Assembly (NCBI RefSeq): GCF_900090325.1 | Contig: NZ_FMHW01000002.1 | Span: forward strand, 4,651,001-4,715,000 | Length of the DNA stretch: 64,000 nt | Reading direction: 5' to 3' | Source of the DNA: Micromonospora pallida | GTDB lineage: Bacteria; Actinomycetota; Actinomycetes; Mycobacteriales; Micromonosporaceae | In this document: positions 63,042-64,000 of the stretch, piece after piece | How the letters are laid out: each line of letters starts with the position of its first letter | How positions within the stretch are numbered: position 1 is the first letter of the stretch | Position numbers and translations under genes: made by a program | Notes under the pieces: model-generated | Seen by the model: only the letters and a program-made list of their open reading frames with translations | What the model was told of the DNA's origin: nothing | The model's database searches: none

Positions 63042-64000
63042 TCAGTCCCACTCCTCGGCGGTAACTTCCTCGGGATGGTCCGGGTCGACGGCGGTGGGCG
63101 GGGGGCCGCCGTGCGTCCACGGGGTCTCCTCGGCGGTGGGGAACACCCCGGCCGGCAGGAACGCGTCCGACAGGGTGGTGTAGCAGAGTCGCTCCCCGAC
63201 CTCGGGCACGCTGCCCGGCGGCGGGGTCAGCCCGCGGCCCATCCCGCCGGAGAGTTCCAGCACCACCTCGGTCTTCGCCTCCCCCACCGGGTTGACGAAG
63301 ACCACCTTCGCCTTCTGGTTGGGCCGGGCCGGTGACCAGAGGGTCGCGCCCGCCGGCATCGGCACCGGCTCGTCGGTGACCACCTGGATCCGGGGACGCA
63401 GCACCGGTCGCTTCCCCGTGTCGTCCACCCGGGTCGGGTCGGCCAGGGTGACGTCGCCGACAAACGCCTCGCCGGTCAGCCGGTGCTCGGCCATCACCAG
63501 CGGGTCGTCGTACGCGCGCTGGACGGCGTACCCGGTCAGTGCCCGTTCCAGCCGGTGCAGCTTCTGCGCGGCGGCGACCGCCCCGTCCCGGCGGGGCTGG
63601 GGTGCCCCGCCCCCGTCGACGTGCTCGGCGAAGGCGGTGAACGCGTCCCGGTCGCCGTCCCACCGGCCGGCGACCCGGGCCCCGGGCGGCAGGGCGTACA
63701 GCAGCGCCAGGCCGCGCCACATCAGGTCCCAGGTCGGCGCGAGCTGGCCGCGCAGCAGCTCCGCCAGGTGCGCGTACGCGGCCCGGCGGGCCGCCTCGTC
63801 GTCACCGGCGGCCGTGTACGCCTCGATCGCCGGGTACAGCCGGGCGTTGTCGAAGTCCGGGTCGGTGGCCGGGCCGGCCGGCGGGCAGACCGCCGGGTCC
63901 TCGACCCGGGCGGCGGCCTGCGCCCCGGTCAGCCCGGGCGGCGGGTCGATCCAGTTGAGCAGCGCCGGCAGGTGCTGGTCCTCCAGCACGCTCTGCCCGG
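63042..64000 (-). CDS. hypothetical protein, incomplete at the right edge
   Basis: The frame continues beyond the window (GQSVLEDQHLPALLNW reads to the edge), so the N terminus is missing. At least 319 residues are visible. Helical N-terminal part (LYPAIEAYTAAGDDEAARRA, HLAELLRGQLAPTWDLMWRG) and a later beta-rich part (VVFVNPVGEAKTEVVLELSG) are not of a family I recognise. No signal or membrane segment is visible. No ribosome site can be judged. Confidence 0.6.
   Translation of the reverse strand, partial: GQSVLEDQHLPALLNWIDPPPGLTGAQAAARVEDPAVCPPAGPATDPDFDNARLYPAIEAYTAAGDDEAARRAAYAHLAELLRGQLAPTWDLMWRGLALLYALPPGARVAGRWDGDRDAFTAFAEHVDGGGAPQPRRDGAVAAAQKLHRLERALTGYAVQRAYDDPLVMAEHRLTGEAFVGDVTLADPTRVDDTGKRPVLRPRIQVVTDEPVPMPAGATLWSPARPNQKAKVVFVNPVGEAKTEVVLELSGGMGRGLTPPPGSVPEVGERLCYTTLSDAFLPAGVFPTAEETPWTHGGPPPTAVDPDHPEEVTAEEWD

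Overview
The window looks like chromosomal DNA of a high-GC actinomycete, most likely a Micromonosporaceae member close to Micromonospora. This is inferred from the strong GC bias at third codon positions, GTG and TTG starts, many 4-base GTGA/ATGA overlaps, the gene families present, and a dispersed 'TAGCAGGGGTCCCCTG' palindromic element. I found no rRNA, tRNA, CRISPR array, transposase or prophage.

Layout. 1-5.5 kb: end of a TrkA-N/UBP zinc-finger protein, cytochrome c oxidase subunit I (ctaD), an FAD monooxygenase, an aldo/keto reductase and a cupin. 6.0-13.6 kb: one tightly coupled six-gene operon around a PknG-like kinase, with a GlnH-like binding protein, a multi-pass membrane protein, a zinc-ribbon protein, a GlnX-like membrane protein and a second, lipoprotein-type solute-binding protein. 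13.7-22.3 kb: a T4-beta-like protein, a cysteine-free HesB-like protein, dacB, small oxidoreductases, a [18 protein letters not shown] protein, a serine hydrolase and a caspase-like hypothetical. 22.4-26.8 kb: a NarL-type two-component system divergent from an ABC-2 exporter and a YqeB-like protein. 26.9-33.6 kb: exported enzymes (metallophosphoesterase, endonuclease I, isoamylase) and an aldo/keto reductase. 33.7-38.6 kb: two tandem secreted triple-repeat proteins, a lower-GC gene, a flavoprotein and a broken DUF3592 gene.

38.6-47.8 kb is the most unusual part. Two exported DUF4127 proteins flank an exported protein of unknown function, divergent from a LacI regulator across a perfect GTAATACGTATTAC palindrome. 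Next to it lie nanE, a ROK sugar kinase and a chimeric gene that joins a LacI DNA-binding domain in frame to the last membrane helix of a sugar ABC permease. I read this as the scar of a deletion that removed a regulator sensor domain and most of an ABC sugar importer. Related palindromes lie upstream of the chimera, so both halves look like one former amino-sugar regulon.

48-64 kb: a flavohemoglobin-like protein, an XRE/DUF5919 gene coupled to an inositol-monophosphatase-like gene, a superfamily 1 helicase-like ATPase, a VOC protein, a GIY-YIG protein divergent from a large PLD-helicase-DUF3427 protein, an exported protein of unknown function, a MerR/TipA-type regulator, a GGDEF-EAL protein and an incomplete gene at the right edge.

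Three genes (isoamylase, DUF3592, large DUF4127) each need one missing base restored to read through. All three sit in short homopolymers, so either the assembly has deletion errors or these genes are real frameshift mutants.
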